Notes under the pieces: generated by a model | What the model was told of the DNA's origin: nothing | Databases searched by the model: none | Seen by the model: the letters and a program-made list of their open reading frames with translations, nothing else | Assembly (NCBI GenBank): GCA_045587065.1 | Contig: JAZNBQ010000077.1 | Location: forward strand, 1 to 6,783 | Direction of reading: 5' to 3' | Length of the DNA: 6,783 nucleotides | From: SFWF01 sp045587065 | GTDB lineage: Bacteria > Bacillota > Clostridia > Oscillospirales > Acutalibacteraceae | Translations under genes and position numbers: made by a program | Shown: positions 1-5,638 of the stretch, piece after piece | How positions within the stretch are numbered: the stretch's first letter is position 1 | Layout: each line of letters begins with the position of its first letter

Positions 1-14
1 CCAAGGAGTTGAAA

Positions 15-944
15 ATGAAAATTGTCTTCCTAAGACCGCTTGGCCTCCGACTTACTTCTACAAGACAGGTTCCCAAATTTGCTAAAAGCGGAAATCCGGG
101 AGAAGAATTGGACGTAACCTTAGAGCTAAAACTCCTTGCAGACGTTGGACTTATCGGCTTTCCAAACGTTGGTAAGTCAACCTTAATTTCGGTTGTAAGT
201 GAGGCTAAGCCTAAAATTGCCAACTATCATTTCACAACATTGACTCCTGTTCTTGGCGTTGTCCGTATGGGAGAGGGTTCGTCTTTTGTAATGGCAGACA
301 TTCCGGGACTTATTGAAGGAGCAGGAGACAACGTAGGATTAGGACATGAGTTTTTACGTCACGTTGACCGTTGCAGACTTCTTGTTCACGTTATAGATGC
401 GGCAGGCAGTGAGGGAAGAGACCCTATAGAAGACTTTAACGTTATAAATAATGAACTTAAAATTTATAATGAAGAGTTAGCCCTTAAAAAACAAATCGTG
501 GTTGCCAACAAATGCGATTTAACCGATGATGATAAAATAGAAGAGTTAAGAAGTTATTTTACAGAGAAAGGCTATGCGTTCTTTGCCATAATGGCACCTA
601 TTGCCGAAGGAACTAAGGAACTTATAGACTTTGTTGCAGCAGAACTTGCAAAGCTTCCTGCAATCAGAGTTTACGAAGCCGAAGCCGCTCCAGTAGAAGA
701 CTTTACCTTTAAGTCTGATAAGCGTACATTTAAGGTTTTCGTAGAGGATGGCATTTATGTAGTTGACCAGGCTCCTTGGCTTCTTAAAATTCTTGAAACA
801 GTAGACCCTGATGACTATGAGTCTCTACAGTATTTCCAACGAGTTCTGCAGCAAAGCGGAATAATCGAAGCCCTTATTAAAGAAGGTGTACAGGACGGAG
901 ATACTGTAGTGGTTTACGATATGGAATTTGACTTTGTTTCGTGA
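15..944 (+). CDS. obg: GTPase Obg, N-terminal domain missing (partial or broken)
   Basis: Obg is an essential GTPase that binds the large ribosomal subunit and takes part in ribosome assembly and stress signalling. Numbered from ATG 15 (309 aa), the protein shows G1 GFPNVGKS (48-55), the switch I segment HFTTLTP (from 72), G3 DIPG (95-98) and G4 NKCD (165-168). A C-terminal OCT-type domain covers roughly 228-309. The G5 position reads IMAP rather than the usual ISA. Bacterial Obg is normally about 425-430 aa, and the glycine-rich Obg fold of about 150 aa precedes the G domain. Here only its tail (TSTRQVPKF onward, from about nt 52) is recognisable. The first dozen codons look unlike Obg. AAGGAG at 3-8 sits 6 nt before ATG 15, so a start there looks usable; TTG 9 is less well placed. 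The gene may be cut by the contig edge, chimeric or truly truncated. Its stop overlaps the SD of mrnC, showing one operon. Confidence 0.85.
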   Translation: MKIVFLRPLGLRLTSTRQVPKFAKSGNPGEELDVTLELKLLADVGLIGFPNVGKSTLISVVSEAKPKIANYHFTTLTPVLGVVRMGEGSSFVMADIPGLIEGAGDNVGLGHEFLRHVDRCRLLVHVIDAAGSEGRDPIEDFNVINNELKIYNEELALKKQIVVANKCDLTDDDKIEELRSYFTEKGYAFFAIMAPIAEGTKELIDFVAAELAKLPAIRVYEAEAAPVEDFTFKSDKRTFKVFVEDGIYVVDQAPWLLKILETVDPDDYESLQYFQRVLQQSGIIEALIKEGVQDGDTVVVYDMEFDFVS

Positions 945-952
945 GGTTTGTT

Positions 953-1327
953 ATGGATGTTAATAATCTTAGTCCGGGAACCCTTGCTTTCGTGGGAGAT
1001 GCTTATTTCGGTTTACTTGTAAGAGAGCACCTAGCAGAAGTCAATCGTCCTTCAGGTGAACTCCACAGTAAATCAGTTAAAATAGTAAATGCTTCGGCAC
1101 AGGCAAAAGGCTTTAAGGTTATAGAGCCTGTTCTTACCGAAAAAGAACTTTCTATTTATAAAAGAGGCAGAAATTTTCACGTTAAATCAGTTCCTAAAAG
1201 TGCAAGTGTGGGTGATTACCACTCTGCAACAGGTCTTGAAACACTTTTTGGGTATTTAAGACTTAAAGGTTTGGAAGAAAGAGCTTATGAACTTTTCAAA
1301 TTAATTTGGGACAGCTTTGAAGAATAG
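953..1327 (+). CDS. mrnC: Mini-ribonuclease III (MrnC)
   Basis: Mini-III is the dsRBD-less RNase III homologue of Firmicutes. In Bacillus subtilis it matures the ends of 23S rRNA as a dimer. The 124-aa protein is the usual family size and consists of one RNase III catalytic domain. The metal-binding Asp lies in AFVGDAYFGLLVREHL (D16), and the second acidic site is in SATGLETLFGYLRLKG (E96). The family blocks KSVKIVNASAQAK and SVPKSASVGDYHSA are also present. A GTG at 941 gives a start 4 codons longer, but nothing like an SD precedes it. GTGAGG at 941-946 lies 6 nt before ATG 953, so I take 953. That SD overlaps the obg stop (TGA 942-944), which suggests translational coupling. Ten bases separate this gene from dut. 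Confidence 0.9.
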   Translation: MDVNNLSPGTLAFVGDAYFGLLVREHLAEVNRPSGELHSKSVKIVNASAQAKGFKVIEPVLTEKELSIYKRGRNFHVKSVPKSASVGDYHSATGLETLFGYLRLKGLEERAYELFKLIWDSFEE

Positions 1328-1337
1328 GGTGAAGAAA

Positions 1338-1775
1338 ATGGATTTAAAAATTAAAAAATTAGACCCCTTGGCAAAAACACCTTCCTACGGTTCTGTTTGT
1401 GCCGCAGGAGCAGACCTTTACGCCTTTGAAAAGGGCGAGGTTACAATAAAACCCGGCGAGACAAAGGTTATTCATACAGGAATAACTATGGAGATTCCTG
1501 ACGGTTACGTAGGCCTTGTTTATGCAAGAAGCGGCATTTCCATAAAAAGAGGGCTTGCCCCTGCTAATAAGGTTGGAGTAATTGATTCTGATTATCGCGG
1601 AGAAATAATGGTGGCTCTTCACAATCATTCAGACGAAGACCAGACAATAGCGGATTTTGAAAGAATTGCGCAAATCGTTATAGCACCTTATATAACGGCT
1701 AATTTTGTTGAGGCTGATGAACTTGACGAAACTGTCAGAGGCGCAGGTGGATTTGGCTCAACCGGAACTAAATAG
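1338..1775 (+). CDS. dut: dUTP diphosphatase (trimeric dUTPase)
   Basis: dUTPase hydrolyses dUTP to dUMP and pyrophosphate, which keeps uracil out of DNA and supplies dUMP for thymidylate synthesis. All five motifs of the trimeric family are present in this 145-aa protein: motif 1 AAGADLYA (22-29), motif 2 ARSG (63-66), motif 3 GVIDSDYRGEI (80-90) with the catalytic Asp 83, motif 4 RIAQIVI (109-115), and the glycine-rich P-loop-like motif 5 RGAGGFGSTG (134-143) at the C-terminus. Length is normal. An in-frame TTG at 1317 would overlap mrnC. ATG 1338 is preferred because AGGGTG at 1326-1331 lies 6 nt before it. The gene ends the obg-mrnC-dut operon; a strong terminator follows immediately. Confidence 0.95.
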   Translation: MDLKIKKLDPLAKTPSYGSVCAAGADLYAFEKGEVTIKPGETKVIHTGITMEIPDGYVGLVYARSGISIKRGLAPANKVGVIDSDYRGEIMVALHNHSDEDQTIADFERIAQIVIAPYITANFVEADELDETVRGAGGFGSTGTK

Positions 1776-1781
1776 TATTTT

Positions 1782-1809
1782 AAATAAAGCCGAAAGGCTT
1801 TATTTTTTT
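1782..1809 (+). terminator. Intrinsic terminator after dut
   Basis: A perfect 10-bp stem (1782-1791 with 1796-1805) closes a GAAA tetraloop, and the right arm runs into seven T (1803-1809). It starts 7 nt after the dut stop codon and separates this operon from the trmB operon. Confidence 0.93.
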
Positions 1810-1839
1810 GTAGAAATTTTTTGAGTTTAGTGGTATAAT
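1809..1839 (+). promoter_or_regulatory. Promoter of the trmB operon
   Basis: There is a perfect TATAAT at 1834-1839, preceded by TG one base upstream (TGGTATAAT), an extended -10. The -35 side is poor; the best candidate is TTGTAG at 1809-1814 with a 19-nt spacer. The extended -10 probably compensates. It lies just after the dut terminator and about 40 nt before the trmB start. No Zur-like dyad is visible around it. Confidence 0.7.
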
Positions 1840-1876
1840 TATTAAGTTGTAAAAATTTTTAAAAGAGGCACTTCTT

Positions 1877-2551
1877 ATGAGAATGAGAAAAAAGAAACAT
1901 TTAGAAGAAAGGCTTGAAGCATGTAAGGAATATCAGATTCCTCTGTCAGAGCACGAGGCGGATTTCAGAAAAGCTGCAGATAAGCCTTGTTATCTTAATT
2001 TTAAAGAGATATTTGGCAATGATAATCCTGTACACTTAGAGGTCGGTTGCGGCAAGGGACAGTTTGCTTGTGAACTTTCAAAGAGAAACCCCAATATCAA
2101 TTTTATAGCTGTAGAGGTTTGCGACGACGTTGCTCTTTTAGCCTGTGAAGCGGCAAAAAAAGATAACATACCAAACCTTCGTTTTATGATATGTGGCGCC
2201 GAGTTTTTGCTTAAGTATTTTACCGACGACTCGGTGGAGAGAATTTATTTAAATTTCTCTTGTCCATACCCTAAAAATACATATAAGAACAGACGACTAA
2301 CTGCCACCAGATATTTAGAAATTTATAAAAAAATACTTATAAATAATGGTGAAATACATCAAAAAACCGATAATATGCACTTTTTTGAGTTTTCTATTGA
2401 AAAATTCAGTGCATCAAAATACACCTTAAAAAACATTTCCCTCGACCTTCATAGCAGTGATTTTGAAGGTAATATAATAACCGAGTACGAAGAAAGATTT
2501 ATAAGCCAGGGTCTACCAATTTACAGACTTGAGGCAGTAAATAATAAATAG
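1877..2551 (+). CDS. trmB: tRNA (guanine-N7-)-methyltransferase TrmB
   Basis: TrmB uses S-adenosylmethionine to methylate N7 of G46 in the variable loop of tRNAs. The 224-aa protein has the family's Rossmann fold. The SAM-binding motif is HLEVGCGKGQF (53-63), followed by the ribose-binding acidic strand IAVEV (77-81). The signature block IYLNFSCPYPKNTYKNRRLT spans 123-142, and the C-terminal TEYEERF...GLPIYRLEA block is typical of TrmB. In most homologues the signature reads F-S-D-P-W-P-K; here residue 129 is Cys in place of that Asp, and Tyr replaces Trp. The start at ATG 1877 follows AGAGG (1864-1868) with 8 nt spacing; ATG 1883 is a possible alternative. The stop codon (TAG 2549-2551) is part of the SD of the next gene, so the downstream G3E genes are probably on the same mRNA. 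Confidence 0.93.
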   Translation: MRMRKKKHLEERLEACKEYQIPLSEHEADFRKAADKPCYLNFKEIFGNDNPVHLEVGCGKGQFACELSKRNPNINFIAVEVCDDVALLACEAAKKDNIPNLRFMICGAEFLLKYFTDDSVERIYLNFSCPYPKNTYKNRRLTATRYLEIYKKILINNGEIHQKTDNMHFFEFSIEKFSASKYTLKNISLDLHSSDFEGNIITEYEERFISQGLPIYRLEAVNNK

Positions 2552-2561
2552 GAGAAAAATT

Positions 2562-3602
2562 ATGACAAAGATTGATATTATTTCAGGATTTTTAGGAGCA
2601 GGAAAAACAACATTAATTAAAAATCTTTTAAGCGAGGCTTATAAAGGAGAAAAGGTTGTTCTTATAGAAAACGAGTTTGGTGAAATCGGAATTGACGGTG
2701 GCTTTTTAAAAGAAGCAGGAGTAGAAATAACCGAAATGAATTCAGGTTGCATTTGTTGTAGTCTTGTGGGGGATTTTACTGAAGCATTAAAAAAAGTTTT
2801 AGCAGACTTTGCACCTGACCGCATTATTATTGAACCATCAGGAGTTGGAAAGCTTAGTGACGTCATAGGTGCAGTAAAAGGCGTTCAGTCCCAAACGGCA
2901 GTGCTTAACGGCTTTTCTACTGTTGTAGATGCCAACAAAGCAAAAATGTATATAAAGAACTTTGGAGAATTTTTTATAGACCAGGTTGAAAACGCATCAG
3001 CAATCTTTTTAAGCCATACAGGAAACTTGAATGAAGAAAAGTTGGAAGCCTGTGTAAATCTTCTTCGTGAGCATAATGACAAGGCGGTTATTGTTACAAC
3101 CGCTTGGGAAAAATTAAGCGGAGAGCAGTTCCTTTCTGCAATAGAACATAAAAATACTCTTGAAAAATTAGAAGAGGAATTAAAACACCACCATCATCAT
3201 CACGAGGAAGATGAGGAGTGTTCTTGCGGACACCATCACGAGCATGAGCACCATCACCACCACTCAGAAGAGTGCACCTGCGGCCACCATCACGACCACG
3301 AGCACCACCATCATCACGCAGACGATGTATTTGCTTCGCTAGGCAGAGAAACTACCAAGAAATTTGCAGAAGAAGAACTAAAAGAAATTCTTTCAAACAT
3401 TGAAAATGAAGAAAAATACGGCTTGGTACTTCGTGCGAAGGGCATTGTGGAAGGTGAAAACGGACAGTGGCTCCATTTTGATTATATACCAGGGGAAGCC
3501 GACATCAGAAAGGGCGATGCAGACGTTATCGGCCGCCTCTGCGTAATCGGCTCAAAGCTTAACGAGGAAGCAATTTTAGAATTATTTAAGTTAGGAAGAT
3601 AA
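2562..3602 (+). CDS. G3E/CobW-family (COG0523) GTP-binding protein with His/Cys-rich insert
   Basis: The family contains metal-handling P-loop GTPases, including zinc chaperones (ZNG1, YciC, YjiA) and the CobW proteins. In 346 aa I see Walker A GFLGAGKTT (9-17), ENEFGEIGID (36-45), the family metal motif CxCC (C63-C65-C66 in SGCICCS) and a Walker B-side EPSG (91-94). At the position of the guanine-recognition NKxD motif the sequence is SHTG (151-154), so that motif is degenerate. Residues 209-252 form a linker with 24 His and 4 Cys, including two copies of an 18-residue unit. A CobW C-terminal-type domain follows (about 268-346). SD TAGGAG (2549-2554) lies 7 nt before the ATG and overlaps the trmB stop. 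The next G3E-like gene starts 3 nt after this stop, implying tight co-expression. Zinc is the likeliest metal by family analogy; the sequence does not show which metal. Confidence 0.9.
   Translation: MTKIDIISGFLGAGKTTLIKNLLSEAYKGEKVVLIENEFGEIGIDGGFLKEAGVEITEMNSGCICCSLVGDFTEALKKVLADFAPDRIIIEPSGVGKLSDVIGAVKGVQSQTAVLNGFSTVVDANKAKMYIKNFGEFFIDQVENASAIFLSHTGNLNEEKLEACVNLLREHNDKAVIVTTAWEKLSGEQFLSAIEHKNTLEKLEEELKHHHHHHEEDEECSCGHHHEHEHHHHHSEECTCGHHHDHEHHHHHADDVFASLGRETTKKFAEEELKEILSNIENEEKYGLVLRAKGIVEGENGQWLHFDYIPGEADIRKGDADVIGRLCVIGSKLNEEAILELFKLGR
3213..3320 (+). repeat. Two tandem 54-bp units encoding a His/Cys metal-binding cassette
   Basis: Units 3213-3266 and 3267-3320 each encode 18 residues of the form E-E-C-x-C-G-H-H-H followed by acidic/His alternation and five His. 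By my count they differ at 11 of 54 bases, but only at 3 of 18 residues (S/T, E/D, S/A). The rest is synonymous, so the protein pattern looks maintained after duplication. A separate run of six His (3186-3203) comes just before. Confidence 0.85.
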
Positions 3603-3605
3603 GTT

Positions 3606-4550
3606 ATGAGAGAAATTCCTGTTTATTTATTTACAGGCTTTTTAGAGTCAGGCAAAACAAAGTTTATTCAGGAAACTTTGGAAGACCCACGCTTTAACAC
3701 CGGAGAAAAAACTCTTGTTCTTCTTTGCGAAGAGGGAATAGAAGAATATGACGTGGCAAAAATGCCGGGCAAAAACGTTTATGTTCATTCTATTGAAGAA
3801 AAATCTGATTTAAGCAAAGACAAAATTACTGCTCTTGTTAAAAAGACAAATGCCGAAAGAGTCATTATTGAGTATAACGGAATGTGGCTTTTAAACGAAC
3901 TTTTTGATGCATTGCCTCAAAATTTTGTTTTGGCACAGGAATTTTGCTTTATGGATTCAACTACAATAATGTCATACAACTCAAATATGAGGCAGTTGGT
4001 ATTCGATAAACTTTCTACTGCAGAGCTTGTAATTTTCAATAGGGTAAAACTTTCTCAAGACGTTCAGCCTTACCATAAACTAGTAAGAGCAATAAGTCGC
4101 AGAGCAGATATAATTTATGAATTTACAGACGGCTCTATACTGCCTGATAACATAGAAGACCCTTTGCCATTTGACGTTAATGCTAAGGTTATAGAAATAG
4201 AAGACAGAGATTATGCTATATGGTTCCAGGATATGATGAATGATATGGAAAAATATACCAATAAAACAATCAAATTCAAAGGAATAGTAGCTCGCGATGC
4301 AAAACTTCCAAACGACACGTTGATTGTGGGCAGACAGGTAATGAACTGTTGTGCAGAGGATATTCAGTATTGCGGAATTGCTTGTGACTGGAAAGATGCC
4401 TCTACCTTTAAAACTAACGACTGGGTTGTAGTTACTGCGAAACTGTCAGTAGGTGTTCATAAACTTTATCGTTCAAAAGGTCCGTATTTAACTGCAATAT
4501 CTGTAGAAAAGTCAGAACCACCTGTAGAACAGGTTGCAACCTTTTATTAG
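3606..4550 (+). CDS. Divergent G3E-like P-loop protein with C-terminal YcgQ/TIGR03943 (DUF1980)-like domain
   Basis: The 314-aa protein begins with a G3E-like P-loop, LFTGFLESGKTKFI (8-21), whose Walker A is G11 to T18. The CxCC motif of the family is absent; the equivalent region reads LLCEEGIEEYD (39-49) with one Cys. The EPSG segment is replaced by IIEYNGMW (87-94), and NRVK (145-148) stands near the NKxD position. From about 190 the sequence changes character. IKFKGIVARD (222-231), then VGRQVMNCCAEDIQYCGIACDW (241-262), then a W-V-V-V-T strand resemble the C-terminal domain of B. subtilis YcgQ (DUF1980/TIGR03943), including the CC pair (248-249). YcgQ itself has an N-terminal membrane part, which is missing here. 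SD AGGAAG (3593-3598) lies inside the end of the preceding gene, and the genes are 3 nt apart. A partner role in metal handling is inferred from the neighbour and the YcgQ-like domain. GTP or ATP hydrolysis is unproven. Confidence 0.8.
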   Translation: MREIPVYLFTGFLESGKTKFIQETLEDPRFNTGEKTLVLLCEEGIEEYDVAKMPGKNVYVHSIEEKSDLSKDKITALVKKTNAERVIIEYNGMWLLNELFDALPQNFVLAQEFCFMDSTTIMSYNSNMRQLVFDKLSTAELVIFNRVKLSQDVQPYHKLVRAISRRADIIYEFTDGSILPDNIEDPLPFDVNAKVIEIEDRDYAIWFQDMMNDMEKYTNKTIKFKGIVARDAKLPNDTLIVGRQVMNCCAEDIQYCGIACDWKDASTFKTNDWVVVTAKLSVGVHKLYRSKGPYLTAISVEKSEPPVEQVATFY

Positions 4551-4553
4551 TAA

Positions 4554-4582
4554 TTGCAAAAACAACAAATTTGTGATATAAT
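4554..4582 (+). promoter_or_regulatory. Sigma-A promoter of the degV-family gene
   Basis: TTGCAA (4554-4559) and a perfect TATAAT (4577-4582) are separated by 17 nt, with TG one base before the -10. No terminator hairpin is visible between the upstream stop (4550) and this promoter, so read-through from the trmB operon is also possible. Confidence 0.85.
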
Positions 4583-4613
4583 TTAGCTTGATTAATGAAA
4601 AGGAGAGTTTTCA

Positions 4614-5477
4614 ATGAGTCAAAAGAAAGTTATAATTACAGGAGACAGTACCAACGATTTATCGTTAGAGCTTCTTAAAAAGCATAATATAAAAATTAAA
4701 CCGTTAACAATTACTTTGGGTGAACACAGTTATTCTGACGGTGTTGATATTGACCCTGATTTTATTTACAAATATCATTCAGAGCATGGCATACTACCAA
4801 AAACCAGTGCCGTTAACATAGCAGAAATGACAGACTTTTTCAAACCTTTGGTAGATGAGGGTTATGCCATTGTGCACTTTGCTTTAAGTTCTCAGATGTC
4901 TTCAACCTTCCAAAACTCACTTATTGCGGCAGAAGACTTTGAGGATGTATACGTTATAGACACAAAGAATCTTTCAACAGGTGAAGGACTAATGATGCTT
5001 AAAGCCGCAGAAATGGCAGAGCAAGGTGTAGACGCAAAAACTATCTTTGAAGAAATTTCTGCACTTGTTCCAAAGGTTGATGCATCCTTTGTCATTGATA
5101 ATCTTGAGTATCTTCACAAAGGCGGCAGATGTTCTGCACTTGCAGCTCTGGGCGCGAATCTTCTAAAGCTAAAGCCTTGTATTGAGGTTAGAAACGGTAG
5201 TATGGGTGTTGGCAAAAAGTACAGAGGTAAATATATTGACACTCTAAAAACTTACGTTCAGGAAAGACTGTCCGATTATTCAGATATCGATTTGAGCAGA
5301 GTTTTCGTTACCCATGCAGGCTGCGATGAAGAAATAGTAAATGCAGTGGTAGAAGAGGTTAAGAAAACTGCTCCTTTTGAAGAGATTATTGTAACAAGAG
5401 CAGGTTGCACCATTTCATCTCACTGTGGCGCAGATACCTTAGGAGTACTTTATATCAGAAAGTCTGAGATTAATTAG
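4614..5477 (+). CDS. DegV family protein (fatty-acid-binding)
   Basis: DegV/FakB-type proteins bind a fatty acid in a deep cleft between two domains. Some act with the kinase FakA in exogenous fatty acid activation; many are uncharacterised. The 287-aa length is typical. Visible family blocks are DSTNDL (11-16), TSA (64-66), LSSQMSSTFQNS (91-102, the Ser-rich loop that contacts the carboxylate), DTKNLSTGEG (116-125), LEYLHKGGRCS (164-174) and the C-terminal CTISSHCGADTLGVLYI (265-281). In many homologues the last block has Pro-Gly where this one has Ala-Asp (273-274). SD AAGGAG (4600-4605) precedes the ATG by 8 nt. No fakA or fatty acid gene lies nearby, so the specific role cannot be given. 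It has its own promoter and is followed by a structured region and a terminator. Confidence 0.92.
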   Translation: MSQKKVIITGDSTNDLSLELLKKHNIKIKPLTITLGEHSYSDGVDIDPDFIYKYHSEHGILPKTSAVNIAEMTDFFKPLVDEGYAIVHFALSSQMSSTFQNSLIAAEDFEDVYVIDTKNLSTGEGLMMLKAAEMAEQGVDAKTIFEEISALVPKVDASFVIDNLEYLHKGGRCSALAALGANLLKLKPCIEVRNGSMGVGKKYRGKYIDTLKTYVQERLSDYSDIDLSRVFVTHAGCDEEIVNAVVEEVKKTAPFEEIIVTRAGCTISSHCGADTLGVLYIRKSEIN

Positions 5478-5486
5478 TTGTCAAAA

Positions 5487-5557
5487 ACAAATGGGTTGGC
5501 ATAGTATATGACAGGGAGCAAAAAGGATATCCTGTCATATCGGCGACAAACATTTGT
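5487..5557 (+). other. Long imperfect stem-loop in the 3' region of degV (candidate structured RNA)
   Basis: Three nested paired blocks are visible. The outer block is 7 bp (ACAAATG 5487-5493 with 5551-5557). The middle block is 4 bp with one G-U pair (5495-5498 with 5544-5547). The inner block is a perfect 10-bp stem (ATATGACAGG 5506-5515 with 5531-5540). Asymmetric internal loops lie between them. The 15-nt apical loop includes AAAAGG (5521-5526), complementary to CCTTTT at 5589-5594, so a pseudoknot is possible. GGGAG (5514-5518) could instead pair with CTCCC (5586-5590). I do not recognise a known riboswitch or ribozyme. It may be a 3' UTR element or a small RNA. Confidence 0.45.
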
Positions 5558-5599
5558 AAGTCCTCGGATTACCGATAAAATAAGTCTCCCTTTTATATA

Positions 5600-5638
5600 A
5601 AAAAGCACCCTTAAATTAAGGGTGCTTTTTATTTTTTT
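5600..5638 (+). terminator. Bidirectional intrinsic terminator between degV and the Xre regulator gene
   Basis: A perfect 13-bp stem (5600-5612 with 5618-5630), with GCACCC/GGGTGC at its core, closes the loop AAATT. Seven T follow on the plus strand (5632-5638). On the minus strand the A-rich left arm (5599-5604) gives a U tract, so it can also end the convergent regulator transcript. The plus-strand T run overlaps the regulator's stop codon. Confidence 0.92.

Noticed and set aside
1..50. On the reverse strand, nt 49-1 read GGQAVLGRQFSFST, loosely like the Gly-rich GGxGGLGN part of Obg, suggesting an inverted obg fragment.
   Set aside because: The match is short and gapped, and it does not continue into the expected TSTRQVPKF. 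The sequence is also not repeated elsewhere in the window. It is too weak to call an inversion.
1359..1628. Minus-strand open frame inside dut (and similar ones at 2639-2866, 2885-3082, 4432-4614 and 4892-5095).
   Set aside because: These are shadows of well-identified plus-strand genes, with no promoter, SD or recognisable domain.
1821..1839. TTGAGT at 1821 as the -35 of the trmB promoter.
   Set aside because: It is only 7 nt from the TATAAT, far too close to act with it.
1810..1876. Zur or other metal-responsive operator ahead of the operon carrying the G3E genes.
   Set aside because: No dyad resembling a Zur box was found; the only symmetric run is a simple AAAAATTTTT at 1851-1860.
3186..3320. 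CAC/CAT-rich region as a CRISPR or microsatellite repeat.
   Set aside because: It is in frame within the G3E gene and its differences are mainly synonymous, so it is coding sequence under protein-level constraint.
5478..5600. Known riboswitch or self-cleaving ribozyme in the degV 3' region.
   Set aside because: No hammerhead CTGATGA/GAAA core, HDV-type catalytic segment or familiar riboswitch core was recognised, and the downstream gene is on the opposite strand.
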